From Fistularia commersonii (taxonomy: Eukaryota; Chordata; Actinopteri; Syngnathiformes; Fistulariidae): a stretch of 64,000 bases of DNA. This document shows, in pieces, positions 35,871 to 47,497 of this stretch. The DNA lies in the NCBI GenBank assembly GCA_037954325.1, contig JBBMNZ010000026.1, positions 1,039,501 to 1,103,500 on the forward strand, given 5' to 3'. The notes under the pieces are model-generated. The model was not told where the DNA came from and did not search any database. It was given only the letters and a program-made list of their open reading frames with translations. The translations under genes were made by a program, and so were the position numbers. The first letter of the stretch is position 1, and each line of letters starts with the position of its first letter.

Positions 35871-38800
35871 TCCACATGAAGCTTTGCAAGTGGAGAGCAC
35901 AATGGTGATGTTTGTCTAGAGGCTCCTCCGTCCCCGTTCTCCACCGGAGAGGTCAATTCTGCAGACGGAGCGTGCATGATTTCACAATAGGCGCTGAATT
36001 ATGGTATAATTGAGGCGGGCGGGCGAGCGCTGCCGGGGGACGCACACACTTCTTGGCGCCGAGTATCCGGTTACAACCACCGGCGGAGTGAGAGCCTCAG
36101 ATTTGGGGGAAATAAACATGAAATGTGTGCACTGGAGATGCAAATTTGACTTTTCCGCAGCCTTTTTTTTCCACGATCCAGGGCCACCTTTTCCCAGCTT
36201 CTGTCCTCGTCGCACACCATCGGAGGTCGCGAACCCGCGAGCGCCATCGGGAAATCTTCACGGCGAGGAGAGCGCCCGGAACACGAGGGGTGGGAAGACG
36301 CGAAAAATAATCGTCAGAAAAAGCCGGGATTTACCGGGAAAAACTGTGATTTCGAAATTTCCTTCGACTGTGGTTTCATTTTGAAACAAAGCACTTTTAA
36401 AAACAGGGAACAGGTTTATGAATATCGTTGTTGCAGCACGTGGCGGGAGGCGCTGAGATGAAACCGCCCGGGACGGAAACAAGCCGCCGCCATCACGCCA
36501 TCCTGGAGATGCCAAAGGCAGGTACTTCAACGTGATGCCGCCAGGCGACTCCAAGGATCCGGAGGAAGGAAGAGACGATCCGGGCCGATCGATCGATCGA
36601 TCGACCGGCCGAGTCCAAGTCGTCCAGTTAAAAGCCCGGCTCAGGGGAGCACCACCCCTGCAGCGTCGCACCCTCCAAACCTCCAAACCTCCTTTCACAA
36701 GGTTTGTGCATCATCTCACATTTTTGCTGTAGCGCTCATATGAATCCCCTCTTTTTTTTGGGGGGGGGGGCGGGGGGGCGAGGAGGAGCGTCTGTTTAAC
36801 CTCAAGAAAATGCCAAAAAAACAACCGAAAAACGAAACCGACAACTTCAACATTTTGACAGCGGATGTGTTTGATGCCTCGGCGCAGGGGAGGAGGAGGA
36901 AGAGGAGCCACGATGTGCGGCGAGATGAAGAGCTGCAGGAGACAGCCGGGTAGCAAACTCGACGTGCACCCGAGTCTGAAGCCTCACGGCGTGCGCGGCA
37001 TGAGAATCAAATGCTCGCAGACGATCCAAAGACATCGTACGGAAACTAAACGGCCTGTTTTTTTTTCCGAGGGAATAAATCCAGACCGGAATACGAACAT
37101 CTGGCGTCGGAGCCGCTGAGACCGGCCTCGGTGTCTGGCCGGGAAACACACAGGAGAAGACGGGACGCCAGGATGAAGATGCGGAGGTTCCGCCTTGAGG
37201 CGAGGAGGCCGGAGAAGATCCGGAAAGAGGCCGTCGGAGGGACGGCACACGGTAGATGTTCTTTGCAGATGACATTTGAGAGCAGGGAGCAGGTGGAGGA
37301 ACGTCTCCAGGTGAAGATACCACCCGGAAAGGAGAGGAACCAAGGACAGAAGCGGCGAGGCGGCACACCTGCCAGGATGAGGAGCCGGGAGGCCACGGGG
37401 GGGTGGAGATGAAGAAGGTGGAGGAATGTTTGCAACGGGAACGGGTGAAGAGCAACCATGTTGTCTGGTGTGGAAACACCGAGGAGAAGACAGACGTGGA
37501 GGGGCCTCTTTGGGAGGGAGGAGGATGGAATCCATCAGACGGACAGCGCGCGCGAGATGTTCTGGAGATCCGGTGAGGGTGGAGGTCTCAGAGGAGGTTT
37601 ACAGCTGGAGGAGAGGGTCAGGCGGCGCCAGATGATTGGCTTTGGCCAATAACAACACTGGAGCCGGGATGGAAGTCCTCTGCAACTCAAAGCAGTGTGA
37701 AGTGCAGCTTCCCTTGGACAGCGTTCTCCTGTCCTGCTGAGGACGACGCTGGAACCCGCTGTCCTCCGACGCCGACCACATTACTCTTTTATTAGAGACG
37801 ACTAAAAAAAAAAAAAGAAACTTAGTCCTGTCGCTGCACTTGCGGCAGCTCCGGAGGGGAATCGGACGCCGTAAAGCCGAGCTCGTGGCTCCATCTTTTA
37901 TTTAACTCACCCGCGTGTGCGCCGTCGCCGCTTCTCCGTCGCCGAGCGGGACGTCCTGGACGTGCGGGGGCCGCCGCCGCCCCGGCGCCGCGCCGACGCC
38001 GTCTTCCCGAAAACCGCGGCGGACGGCTAATCCGACCCGACACTCGTACGTGTGCGGAACTGCTGCGTACATCCAGAAAACATCCAGGTCCTTATGTATT
38101 TTGCAGGAGCTCCGCTCAGAAGGTTACCGCCGGCCCCGTCTGAGCGCGCCCAGGACGCATCAAAGAGTCATGAGCCGCCGTGTCGGAATCTGCGGGAGAA
38201 TCCGCCCGGCGGCGCGGAGGACCTGATGCAATCACAGCGCCGGCGGGAGGAAGCGAAGCCGACGCGCCGAGACGGAGAGACCGCGATTAAATAATCGCCG
38301 AGTGTAACGAAGAAGGGGGAACTAAGGCCGCCGCCGCCGCCGCCAGAAGGTCAAGATCGCATCATCCAGCCGGCCGGGCGACGCTCATCCCGTCGCATCT
38401 CTGGCGGTAAAACCAGCGAGAGGAACAGCGGACGGAGAAGATGGACCTACTCACGGGTCTGATCCCGGAGGCCGGGGTCGAGGAGGCCGAGGTTTGATGG
38501 GCGACGACGTCTCCCTGCGACTCCACGCGGGACAGGACGTCCACCATGGACAGCAGAGACTCTGCACAGAGGAGGCGGACGACACATGAGCAGGTGAGCG
38601 GACACGGATCTGCTGATAACATGCATATGATGGATGAAGAAGGCTCTGGGTTCCTTCTCCTCCAGGCTTTGGAGAACCTCCGTCTGACTCTTTGCTGAAC
38701 CGAAGAGTCAAAAGTGTTTTGTTTTTTTTTTTCTCGAAGACGGGGAACCAAAATCACCATTAAAACAGTCAGGACTTATTTTTTCCCTCCAAGCGAAAAA

Positions 38801-41800
38801 AGATCCCATTTATGATTGAAAGCCCTTTTTCAACATATCATTAATCTGCATATTGAAAATGTTCCTCAGACTCCCGAGGAGACGCTTTATAAGCCAGACT
38901 GACTTTCAACAGACTGACCATTGTCTTATTCAAGGTTTTATTTGAAGGCCTTAAAACGTCTGGATGCGAGTACTGAAGCTAAAATAACTTTCATTTTATT
39001 TCCAATTCCGAGTCCCGGCGCCTCGGCGGACGTGAATAAAAAGGGCTCCACCTCGAGAGTCCAGAAAACGGTCCTTTTCAAAGCGCCACAAAGGCGGGAA
39101 TCAACCGAGGGCTCCAAGATCTATCATCTCAGAGGACATGCTTGGAGTCAAACGGGAGATTTCGCCGATGACTCATGCCTAACTTTTTTTTTTTTTTTTT
39201 TTTTTTAATATTCCTTTAACTCCTCGGGAAGCGAAACGAAAAACGCCTTCAAAAATATGACACTTTGTCAGACTCTGCCGGAATAACAAACGCTCGCGTC
39301 GGCGAGAAGAAACCGCAGCCTTTCGACGAAAAGACGAGCCGTTTGGCATCCGGAGGAAACGCAAATGGCCGAACGGGATCGAGCGGCGAGCGTTTCCTGG
39401 AGCGCCGGCCTCGGCCACAAAGGAGAACGCCGGCGGGAGGCCGCCGATCGGCGGAGGTCGGCGGCGGGCGGTCGCCGAGTCTTTGTAATAAGCAACAAAT
39501 GAGGAGGCGCTACAAAGCTATGCTAATCGCGCCGGCTGAGTCCCTGCGAGGCTGCCGCCCACGCTAAGCTAATGTTAACACCGCCGCCCCTTAGTTTCCC
39601 GCGCTCTCAGATGAGCGCAGGGGGCGGGAGGTGGAGGACGGAGAGGAATAATCAACATTTGCCGCCTTCTCCTCACAGAGCAACGCTCTTCTTCTTCTTC
39701 TTCTTCCTGCAAGACGTGGCCTCCTCTGAGGAGGAGGGGAAGCAGAGAAGGAACTTGAAGCTCTCCGGAGCTCCTCACAGAGCGACGGTTCGGCTCCTTG
39801 TTATTAGTCACCGACAAGTTGATCTTTCATTTAATAAGATCATAAAGGCTCATTTTTATGCCGCCTTCGGTTTCTGCTGAATAAAACATGTTTTGGTCCT
39901 CGCTTATGTAACGGCTGCCCACCAAAGTCACCCACCATCCGGACGAGCCGTTACCGCGCCCGCACACAGCTTTTCCGGGGGTTTTAAAAACAATCGTTCG
40001 GGTGGCGTGAGAGATCGGGAAAAACCCCGGGAAACCGGCGCGTCGCTGTCGTATCCTGTGCTCGCCTAAATATCTTTGCCTTATTTAAAGGCGACGGAAA
40101 ACAAAGCAAATCCTGTGGGACGGCGACATCTTGCCGAGTCCGTGTTCTCCTCTCCGACTGTCCTTGTGTGTTTCTCTGATCCCAAGCCGTCCCGTCACGA
40201 CCCAAACCCGTTGTTCGGCTGCTTTTGGGAAACAACCGCTCGGAAACGTGCGTTTTGCACAAAAGGAGCTTTCAAAGCCGATCAAAAGTGTAAAAAACGG
40301 GGTCGGCAACCTTTGCCGCTCAAAGAGCCATTTGGAGCCGCAGTGAAGAAAACAGAGCCACACGAGCCTTTAGAAGTTTAAAATGAATTAAAACGACATG
40401 CGACATACTTTTTTTTTTGCCTTTACGCTATGGATCAACAAAATATATGTTGCTTTTTTTTTTTTTTAAATCAGTGAACTGCAGAGAAGAGGAAATGACG
40501 TTTCTGCATGCAAACGAAACATTTTGAACTCTGAAAAAACAGACTTTGGGTTGAAACGTTATTTTTCAACAAAACACTAAATGTCGACCTGTCGACCTCC
40601 GTCTTGTATTCATGAACTTAAATGATCCACCGGCGGCAAACCGGAAATGTCCTCTTCTCTCAGCGTGCCGTCATCCTTTCACTGGCGTGTAGCATTTGAA
40701 CCATTTATTTAGAGGTCATAAGGTCGCTAAATTCCTCCAATTTAAAATCTTCTTCTTTCGTCTTTTCCCTTCAGGTGTCGCCACAGCGAGTCAACTTTCT
40801 CCATCTAACCCTATTCTCTGGATCCTCCTCTCTCACACCAACTACCTTCATATCTTCTCTCACGACGTCCATAAATCTTCTCTTTGGTCTTCCTCCAGAC
40901 CTCCAACTCCAGCATCCGTCTACCAATATATCCTCTATCCCTCCTCTGTCCATGACCCGACCATCTCACTCTGGCTTCTCTGACCTTCTCTCCAAAACAT
41001 CTAACATGTACTGTTCCTCTGATAGACTCATTCCTGATCCTCTCCATCCTGGTCACTCCCAAAGAGAACCTCAACATCTTCATCTCTGCAACCTCTAGTT
41101 CTGCCTGCTGTCTTTTGGTCATTGGAACAGTTTCTAGTCCAAACATCATGGCTGGTCTCACCACTGTCTTGTACAACTTTCCTTTTCTTCTGGCTGATGT
41201 TCTTCTATCTCTTGGTACCCCTGACACTTTTCTCCACCCATTCCAACCTGCTTGGACCGTCTCTTCACCTCTTCTCCACACTCTCCTACACTCTGGACTG
41301 TTGACCCCAAGTACCTGAGATCCTCCAGCTTCTTGATCTCCACTCCCTGTAGCCTCACCGTTCCACCCGAGTTCCTCTCGTTCACACACATATATTCTGT
41401 CTTGCTGCGACTAACTTTCATTCCTCTCCTTTCCAGAGCATACCTCCACCTCTCTAGATGTTCCTCTACCTGTTCTCTGCTCTCACTACAGATCACAAAG
41501 TCCTCCAATTTCAAATGACATTTTAAAAATGAACAAAAGTAAAATAATATACATTGTAATGAAATTCTTTTCAGAAGCCACAGGGCGCCGCGGGTGGCCG
41601 ACCCCGGAGTCCGGCTGTTTCCTCCTCCTAGAAAACACGAGGTTTCGCCCTCGCGACTGTTTGACTGACCTTGAACCGACGTGGGTTTGGTGGCGTTGGT
41701 GAAATCACAGACTTTGTCCCAGCCGTCCCTGACGGCCTCGGGGGAGACCGGCTGGTTTTTTTGTCTCACGGTGCAGCCCTGAGAGCGCTCCCAGCGCACT

Positions 41801-41837
<37 letters not shown>

Positions 41838-44800
41838 AAAGAGGTCACCCGGTGGTGAAAAGCACACGCGGGTGGGATGTCGGCGACGTGTTCGGGGCCA
41901 TTTTCCTCGGGAAAAACACGCGGTACTCACATTTACCGATCCAGCCGGCGCCGACCTGGAAGCGAATAAAACATGAGCGAACGAACCTGCCGCCGAGGTC
42001 GGGAGGATTTATGGAGTATTTATGAAGCGCGAGCAGACAGGATTCATACTGCGGGTACCTCAAACAGCCCGCCGTTTTCTTGGCACTGTTCGTGGCAGAG
42101 CCAGAGCACCGTGGGAGCGATGTACTCCGGCTTCAGAGACGCCACCAGATCTGGACAAAACAAAACAAAACGGGATGAGGAATAACGGCGAGCCGCCGGT
42201 TCGGGATTGTCGGGGACGCGGCAAAACGGCGAGAGGAAGAACGGGCGCGGCTTTTTCGGGAAGGAAAGCCGGTCGAGGTCTACGGCGATGCCGCTGTTGC
42301 AAAAAAAAAATCACGACCGTATTGATTGAAAATCGGGATCGGCGACACAAACGGCCCCCCGGACCACTTTCAGGAAAGCTTCGTTACTCCCCGCGTGATC
42401 TAATCATGAGAAATAACGCCGATCGGCGGCATATGTCTGCCGAGAGTATTTATAATTCGGGGCGTGGAGCCAGGCGCTGGGAGAACAGACAGCCTCCCGG
42501 TTGCCGTCTCCTTTGTTTGTCTTTTCCAGGAGAGCCCGAGCGGGTGGCGGCCGCCATATGGGACCCGGCCCGAGCTGGCACCGAGCGCCGCCACAGATGG
42601 GGCTGCGGACGAGCGGCGCGGGACGCCCGGAAACACACCCTTGTTCTCGTCACGACGTCCGCGGGGAAAGCGCGCGGCGTGTTTGTGGACACGAGAGGAC
42701 AAACGGTAAGTTGGTCGACTCGCAAAAATAACTTCAGTCGCCGGCGGCGTCGCAGAAGGGAAACATCGACGACAGTGTTGGAAAGATGCTTTTTCCAATC
42801 TCCCGTTTAAATCGGCGTCCCCTTTGCGCTCAGGTCGGCAGCAAAGTAAAATAAACTTTACTGATTCCCATAGGGGTTATTCTTTTGTCGCTGCAGCATA
42901 ACACTTGTGTCGATAAATATAAATACGGAGACAATCGGAAAAAGCAAAAGGCAGCCACAAATAAAAACAGCAGGAAAAAACAACAACAGCAACAACATCA
43001 AGGATGAGAATGAACAGAATGCAGAAATAAAAAAAGACAGTAAGGGTGAAAACAGACAAAGAAAACACAGACAGAGTGACAACAGCAAGAAATTCAATTA
43101 ACAAAAACAGGCAGCGCTTCCTGCTTTCGAAACACGCAAAATATGGAAATACGATGACACGATAAAGCAAATGTGATCGTTTTGAGAGGGGAAAACTAAA
43201 TCCAGCGCACGACATACCGGCTGGAGAGCACGGTATATTAACACCGAGTGGTTCTGACCCTTCTGTGATTAACTGGGACTTAACGAAGAATCCGCGATTT
43301 GCGTTATTCGGGTATTTACCCGGAGGCATGACGGTCTCGGTCAGCCGTGAGCCGGCAACCGGAGCCACGGTGTTGCAGTGGATGTTGTGCTTTTGGCCCT
43401 CGATGGCCAAGGTGTTGGCCAGGCCCAGGACGCCCAGCTTGGCAGCGCTGTAGTTGGCTTGGCCGAAGTTTCCGTAGATGCCCGCGGCCGAAGTTGTCAT
43501 GATGATCCTGGCCGCAGAAATCCACAGTCAGCGTTAATGCCAAGTGACAGGCGGCACAATTCAGTGATCTCACACACACACACACACACACACACGAGGT
43601 CTCAGGTGGCAACTAGCATGCATAAACACGCAGCAATAAGTATCGACAACTCCACATGAAATTCACGGTCCAGCTCGTTGACGGAGCCGCCCATTATTAT
43701 AAAAACAATCTAATTTTGTCCCACGAATGCAAAAATGCACATCCCGAAAAAAAAAATTAAAAAAGGATTATAAACTGAATAAACATGAGCGGGAATGACG
43801 AACCGGTTTTCGGGGACGGGTTCATTCTGAGCGGCTAAAATTAGCATTGATTGCTGACTTGAAATTGATTGCTGGCAGAGATCTGCTCTTTCCAGCAGCG
43901 TCTCTGGAGGGAAGCCATTGTTTCAGCACGTGATTCTGCACGACTACATTTACAAAAATAAAAAAGGCCTTGCGGCGCGTTCGTTTGCAGAAGGTCGCCT
44001 AAAAAGGTAAACCGGCCCGCACGGGCGCGGTCGGCCTCCGCCCGACGACACGCTAACTGATAAGAAGCTTTGGTAAAGGCGCTGCCCTGACGTTCAGAGC
44101 ACATTGATGCTAAAACAATTGGAATAAATGCGCCTGAATATCAGCCTCTCCGTCCCTCCTCTGATCCGTCTAGTTTGGTCTGTGATGGCCAGGTTTGTTC
44201 CACTGCTAACGCTCTTGGACGGATGATATTCCCTCTCGCTCTTCGAACCCCGAGCCGTCACGATCCGTCACGATCCGTCTTGCAATTCATCACCTTTTGC
44301 TTGTTTCGGTTTGTGGGGTTTTTGTTTTCACAGCACAAAACCTCGACGGCGTCGGGGATATCGACCTTCCCATTTTACCGCCCGCTGTTTGCCGGCGTAC
44401 CTGCCAAACTTCTGCTTCTTCATGTGGTTCCAGGCGGCCCGGGTCACCAGGAAGGAGCCTCTGAGATGAACCCTGTGGATCACGTCTGAGAGCGACAGGG
44501 AAGGCGGGCGGGTCACTTATGACGGGCAAACATTCACCGGCCACTTCGCTCCAAACCTAATAAAAGCATACGGACGAGCCGCTGGAAAAGTACGCTTGCA
44601 TTTATGGCATCGCGGCGGTCCTGATTTAATAGCGGCTCAGAGGACATTTGTCCCGCAGGAGGACGTTACGGCGCCGGTGGCTGCCGGAGCAGATGGCGGC
44701 GCGCGGCGAGCCGGGGCTCGCCAACCACATTACTTACGAGAGGTGTTTTGTTCAGGAGACGCATCATTTTCTGTCTTCTGTCTCGGCGTGAATACTCCCT

Positions 44801-47497
44801 CTGACCGTCCGAAGAGGAATCTGCTGCCTGAACTCCATCGTCTATTTTCTTTATCCGTGTCGGTGTCGCTCCGCTCGCATCGTATTTTTGTCACTGTTAT
44901 ATTCATTATCACTGTCATTTGTCATTGTTTTTTTTTTTTCTTTTTTCCCCCCATTCAGTTGTCTATTCTCATCCTTGTTCGCGCTGCTGTCTATTTATTT
45001 GCGCTCGCTTTTAATTGTCTCTCCGTTTATATCTATGGATAAAAGAATTTCCGCTATGGGGATCCATAAAGTATATCTTCTTCTTAATATTATTATAATT
45101 CTACTGGGCCTGCGAGCGCTCTTTGGAAACCGTTGCTATTCATGCATGAATTACCCCAGTCCAAGTCGCTGGTCCTGGCGAACGATCGATCCCGAAGAAT
45201 CCTGAGCAAAGAAAAGCAGGGGAGACTTTTTAGTCTTTACATCGACGTGGCGAAAAAGGACCGAGGTCAAATAGATTGTGAATTATACTCCGTTAAATCA
45301 CTCACCCGGCATTGTTGACCACAATATCTGCAAGAAAACATCTCTGATCAGCGAGAATAGCAAGAAGCACATCGGGGGTTACAGAGATCACTTAATAACG
45401 CTTTACTTTCTCCGAATAAAGAATTTGGAATTTTTTCTTTGCTTACAAAAGTGAGAAAATAAAGCGCAGCTGTGTAAACAACGATGCGAGTTAGCGGACA
45501 GGCCGCTAGCTGCGAGCGAGCGAAGACACGGGGAAACCGAAAGAGAAGGAAGAGAAGAAGAGCTCACCGATCCTTCCAAATGCGTCCAGCGCCGTTTGGA
45601 TGAGTTTCTCTCCGTCCTCCACAGAATCTGTGTTTGCACAACGGAGACAGTGATAAAGAAGAACCCTGCATTCACTCGACTGTCCTGACAAGAGTTGCAG
45701 AACGGGATTTCTAGAATACTGCTCTCGGGCGACGTTAGCTCGGTTTGAGTGATGCGTATCTTCAAAAATACACCCGAACCACATTGATTGAACCCTTTTT
45801 TGTTCTTTGAAGCTTTTTATTTCATTCCAGATACGACGGGAATAAGAAGTCCACGTGTTGGCGACAAGGAGACGAGGTAAAGTGACGCCGCGATACTCAC
45901 CATAGTTCGCCACGGCTTTTCCTCCCTTTGCTGTTATCTCCTCCACAACCTTATCGGCGGCGGCAGAACTCTTCCCGCCCCCTTTAATGTCTCCCCCGAG
46001 GTCATTCACTTCAGGGAAACAAAGAGCAAACCGTAAGCGACGGCAGGGCGAGTTCTGCAATTGGACGGGAGTGATTAGAAGCGGACTTTAGTTGCGCCTC
46101 GTCGGGGTCGAAGGGCAGGTGGGGAGGCCGGAGCCTTGCGGCCACCCGACGGCTTCCCGATCGGCAAAATCTAAAAACCGCATCTTTCGGCGCATGTCGG
46201 AAAACAGCAGCAAGCCCTCGCCTCTCGTTAAAAGTACAAGGTCTATCTGCTGGCGGGATTCATCGATTCTGAATGTGCGCTTCTGCCGCAGCCCTTGATT
46301 CGGTCTCGGTGTTTTTGTTTACCGAGCAGCGGACGTTCACAGGGACTCATGAGGAATTCATTGAATGAAGTTGCATCTCGTTCCGGAAACTACGGACGCG
46401 GCAAGGATCACGTTTTTATCTGCAAAAACAAGCCGATCCAAAAAAAGGCATCTCTGCCTTCATTTGGATGGTTTTGGAATTATAAGGTTCCGCTGACTGA
46501 AAGGCCGCGGCCTCTGAGACGCCATTAAATTTGACATTGACATTCAACAAAGCATTTCTTCTCTCTGGGGAGCCGTCACACCTAATAAGTCATGACTTAC
46601 TCAGGTAATACCTGAGCCTGTGTCACTCTGACATGTCACTTCGGTGTACTTTATTCAAATGGCAAAAGCAGGACACGTCTGAGGAGCAGCGGCAGCTTTA
46701 TTTAATGAATAATTACACAGTGGAAGGAACTGGGGATCATTCATTCATTTATTTTTATAAACTTTTAACTCTAACGCTGCAGGTTACGCTCACTGCTGTC
46801 GCCTCGTAGTCGGCGAGGAAACTCATACACAAGCTTTAAACATGAATGTCATGGCAACCGGAATGAACCAGAATTCACTGAGTCGGTTGCATGTAAATAA
46901 TGAAGAAATAAATTCCCCCTTCGATGCTTTTTTTCGAGGAAAAACATGCAAGAAGATGAAGGCTTACCCACAACGGAGGCGCCTCTCTCTGCAAAGGCCA
47001 GCGCGTACACTTTCCCAATGCCTGCACAAAGCAACACATGATAATAAAATACCGTAGCAGGCTTTTACAGAAACGACAAGAACTTTGACCCCCCCCATGT
47101 TTTTAAAAGCAACACCGGCTCACTGAGAGGAAGCAACGGTCTTCTAACGTCTGCACGGTGCAGACCTTCTACGATGTTTACTTATAGGACAAACTATGAC
47201 TCGCATCTCCTCCTCGGACAGAGAAAACAACAAACAGACGCTGACAAACAGATGATACACCCTCGGGCAACTGTTACCGAGCCGTGCACACGCTATTATG
47301 AGAACAGAAATTTGATAATGAACGATTCTTGTGCGATGGCAACTGTTAAGTTAGCAATGACAGCAGTTGTTAGCCGACCGGCTAATGTAGCATAGTTAGC
47401 GCCGATGACAGCCGCCGTTCGCGTCTGGTTCCCCCGCGGTTTTACCTCCTCCGGCGCCGGTCACCAGCACCACCCTCCCGTCAAACGTCAGAGACAT
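27758..47497 (-). CDS. hsd17b4: hsd17b4, complete: peroxisomal multifunctional enzyme type 2 (D-bifunctional protein)
   Basis: Peroxisomal enzyme for the hydration and D-3-hydroxyacyl-CoA dehydrogenation steps of beta-oxidation of branched and very-long-chain acyl-CoA and bile-acid intermediates. Exons in transcription order: 47497-47446, 47021-46968, 46008-45901, 45627-45568, 45327-45306, 45201-45155, 44485-44401, 43507-43320, 42150-42059, 41955-41931, 41798-41670, 38561-38455, 34940-34828, 34760-34637, 34554-34503, 34349-34278, 32238-32135, 32049-31984, 31629-31560, 31479-31373, 30631-30545, 30440-30333, 29925-29787, 28907-28780, 27847-27758. All are GT-AG with matching phases and sum to 2,229 bp, or 742 aa, against 736 in human. 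Domain order is SDR, hydratase 2, SCP2. The C-terminus AKL is a PTS1. It is transcribed toward dmxl1. Confidence 0.97.
28924..28951. repeat. G28 homopolymer (C28 on hsd17b4 sense strand)
   Basis: Uninterrupted G-run of 28 bases beginning 17 nt from the exon 24 acceptor boundary (28907). On the sense strand it forms a poly-C tract inside the acceptor region. The length may be unreliable in an assembly. Confidence 0.9.
29020..29735 (+). mobile_element. L2/Rex1-type LINE 3' fragment with reverse-transcriptase C-terminus
   Basis: The translation contains LDWSLNTDALLRKGSSRMFF, then LRRLRSFLKTFHQSVVA. This is the conserved end of the RT ORF of fish L2/Rex1-like LINEs. A later shifted frame reads VNRLDKL-like text. 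It is followed by an AT-rich 3' UTR ending GCTGCTGTGACAAAGGAATT and a T-run at about 29735. It is antisense to hsd17b4, in the intron between exons 24 and 23, ending 51 nt from exon 23. It is frame-shifted and inactive. Confidence 0.75.
29929..29968. repeat. (CA)20 microsatellite forming the exon 23 acceptor of hsd17b4
   Basis: The sense strand reads (TG)20 followed directly by CAG| and exon 23 (first base 29925). Confidence 0.95.
30078..30121. repeat. (GGA)n / (GAA)n tract
   Basis: Purine triplet repeat in the hsd17b4 intron between exons 23 and 22. Confidence 0.85.
30333..38561 (-). CDS. hsd17b4: hsd17b4 exons 12-22: linker and 2-enoyl-CoA hydratase 2 (hot-dog) domain
   Basis: Exon 12 is a Ser/Thr-rich linker (AHQTSASSTPASGIRP). 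The hydratase begins GQKLPPMSFSF and contains ILYALGVGMS and FLYERHPDFCCLPTFGVI, with the Glu equivalent to human Glu366. The hydratase 2 signature YRLSGDWNPLHIDPAFA carries the catalytic Asp and His (human Asp510, His515). So all three residues usually named are kept. Exon 22 ends in a run of eight prolines before SCP2. Introns hold LINE copies B, C, D and E, L2-type fragments and CA repeats. Confidence 0.96.
30657..30895 (-). mobile_element. L2/Rex1-type LINE 3' UTR fragment
   Basis: AAACTTTATTGA start, then an A-rich body with AACAAATATGAATATAAATA and CAATTGGAAAG. It aligns by eye with the copy at 42850-43100 and with the complements of 29480-29735 and 44805-45090. It is a 3' UTR remnant only. 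Confidence 0.6.
32400..32750 (-). mobile_element. RTE-like LINE remnant (copy B), internally deleted
   Basis: The - strand reads VEKSVEDRRASARMKGKVEM, then QRFLFGVRRTERIEKEPVVF. The first part matches the WRKVSGVPRDRRTSARRKGK region of copy E and the second its MKMLRFSLGVTRMER region, so the VYKTVVRP...QQAELE segment is deleted. It sits in the hsd17b4 intron between exons 17 and 16. Confidence 0.6.
33308..33745 (-). mobile_element. RTE-like LINE remnant (copy C)
   Basis: It starts with the family 3' end (plus-strand GGCTTTTCTCTTCAGGGTCA) and contains degraded copies of the EVAEMKMLRF and EEHQPEGKD segments. The sequence upstream in the same intron (33000-33300) is not recognised. Confidence 0.65.
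35834..35869. repeat. (CA)18 microsatellite in hsd17b4 intron 12
   Basis: Perfect CA run. The rest of this intron between 34941 and 38454 holds LINE copy D and otherwise GC-rich sequence with no recognisable exon. Confidence 0.95.
37150..37660 (+). mobile_element. RTE-like LINE remnant (copy D), mosaic order
   Basis: Contains MKMRRFRLEARRPEKIRK (equivalent to the late MKMLRFSLGVTRMERIRN block), followed by FADD-like sequence and ESREQVEERLQ (an earlier block). After that comes MESIRRTARARCSG (the late block again). The order suggests two overlapping or nested degraded copies. Very GC-rich. Confidence 0.5.
40744..41500 (-). mobile_element. 5'-truncated RTE-like LINE fragment (copy E) with 11-bp target-site duplication
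   Basis: The - strand reads from DFVICSESREQVEEHLERWR through LEDLRYLGSTVQSVGECG, VVRPAMMFGLETVPMTKRQQ and MKMLRFSLGVTRMERIRNES to the family 3' end (CACCTGAAGGGAAAAG). Matching 11-mers TCCTCCAATTT lie at 40733-40743 and 41501-41511. It is sense-oriented in the hsd17b4 intron between exons 12 and 11. Its truncation point nearly coincides with that of copy A. Confidence 0.88.
41670..47497 (-). CDS. hsd17b4: hsd17b4 exons 1-11: short-chain dehydrogenase domain
   Basis: The start MSLTFDGRVVLVTGAGGGIG shows the NAD-binding TGxxxGxG motif at about residues 13-20. NNAG is coded by exons 5 and 6. The catalytic Ser (about 149, in TTSAAGIYG), Tyr (about 162) and Lys (about 166, YSAAK) are present, so the dehydrogenase should be active. 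Exon 6 (45201-45155, ILRDRSFARTSDLDW) is only 47 bp, and exons 5 (22 bp) and 10 (25 bp, VGAGWIGK) are micro-exons. The ATG at 47497 is chosen because it aligns with the family start and is followed at once by the Rossmann strand. Confidence 0.96.
41804..41834. repeat. (CA)n microsatellite forming the exon 11 acceptor of hsd17b4
   Basis: The sense strand reads (TG)n, then GCGCAG| and exon 11 (first base 41798). Confidence 0.95.
42850..43100 (-). mobile_element. L2/Rex1-type LINE 3' UTR fragment
   Basis: AAACTTTACTGATTCCCATA, then GGGGTTATTCTTTTGTCGCT and an A-rich body. The complement matches the family 3' end (GCGACAAAAGAAT...CCCCTATGG...AGTAAAG). No ORF is kept. It lies in the intron between exons 9 and 8 of hsd17b4. 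Confidence 0.65.
43571..43595. repeat. (CA)12 microsatellite upstream of hsd17b4 exon 8
   Basis: On the sense strand a (TG)12 run ends about 63 nt before the exon 8 acceptor (exon first base 43507). Confidence 0.95.
44805..45090 (+). mobile_element. L2/Rex1-type LINE 3' UTR fragment
   Basis: T-rich body ending ATAAAAGAATTTCCGCTATG, then GGGATCCATAAAGTATATCT, which is the family 3' end. It lies between exons 7 and 6 of hsd17b4, antisense to the gene. Confidence 0.65.

Noticed and set aside
36847..37535. Long - strand open frames at 37 kb
   Set aside because: They are antisense to degraded LINE copy D in GC-rich sequence, with compositionally biased Pro/Ser/Arg translations.
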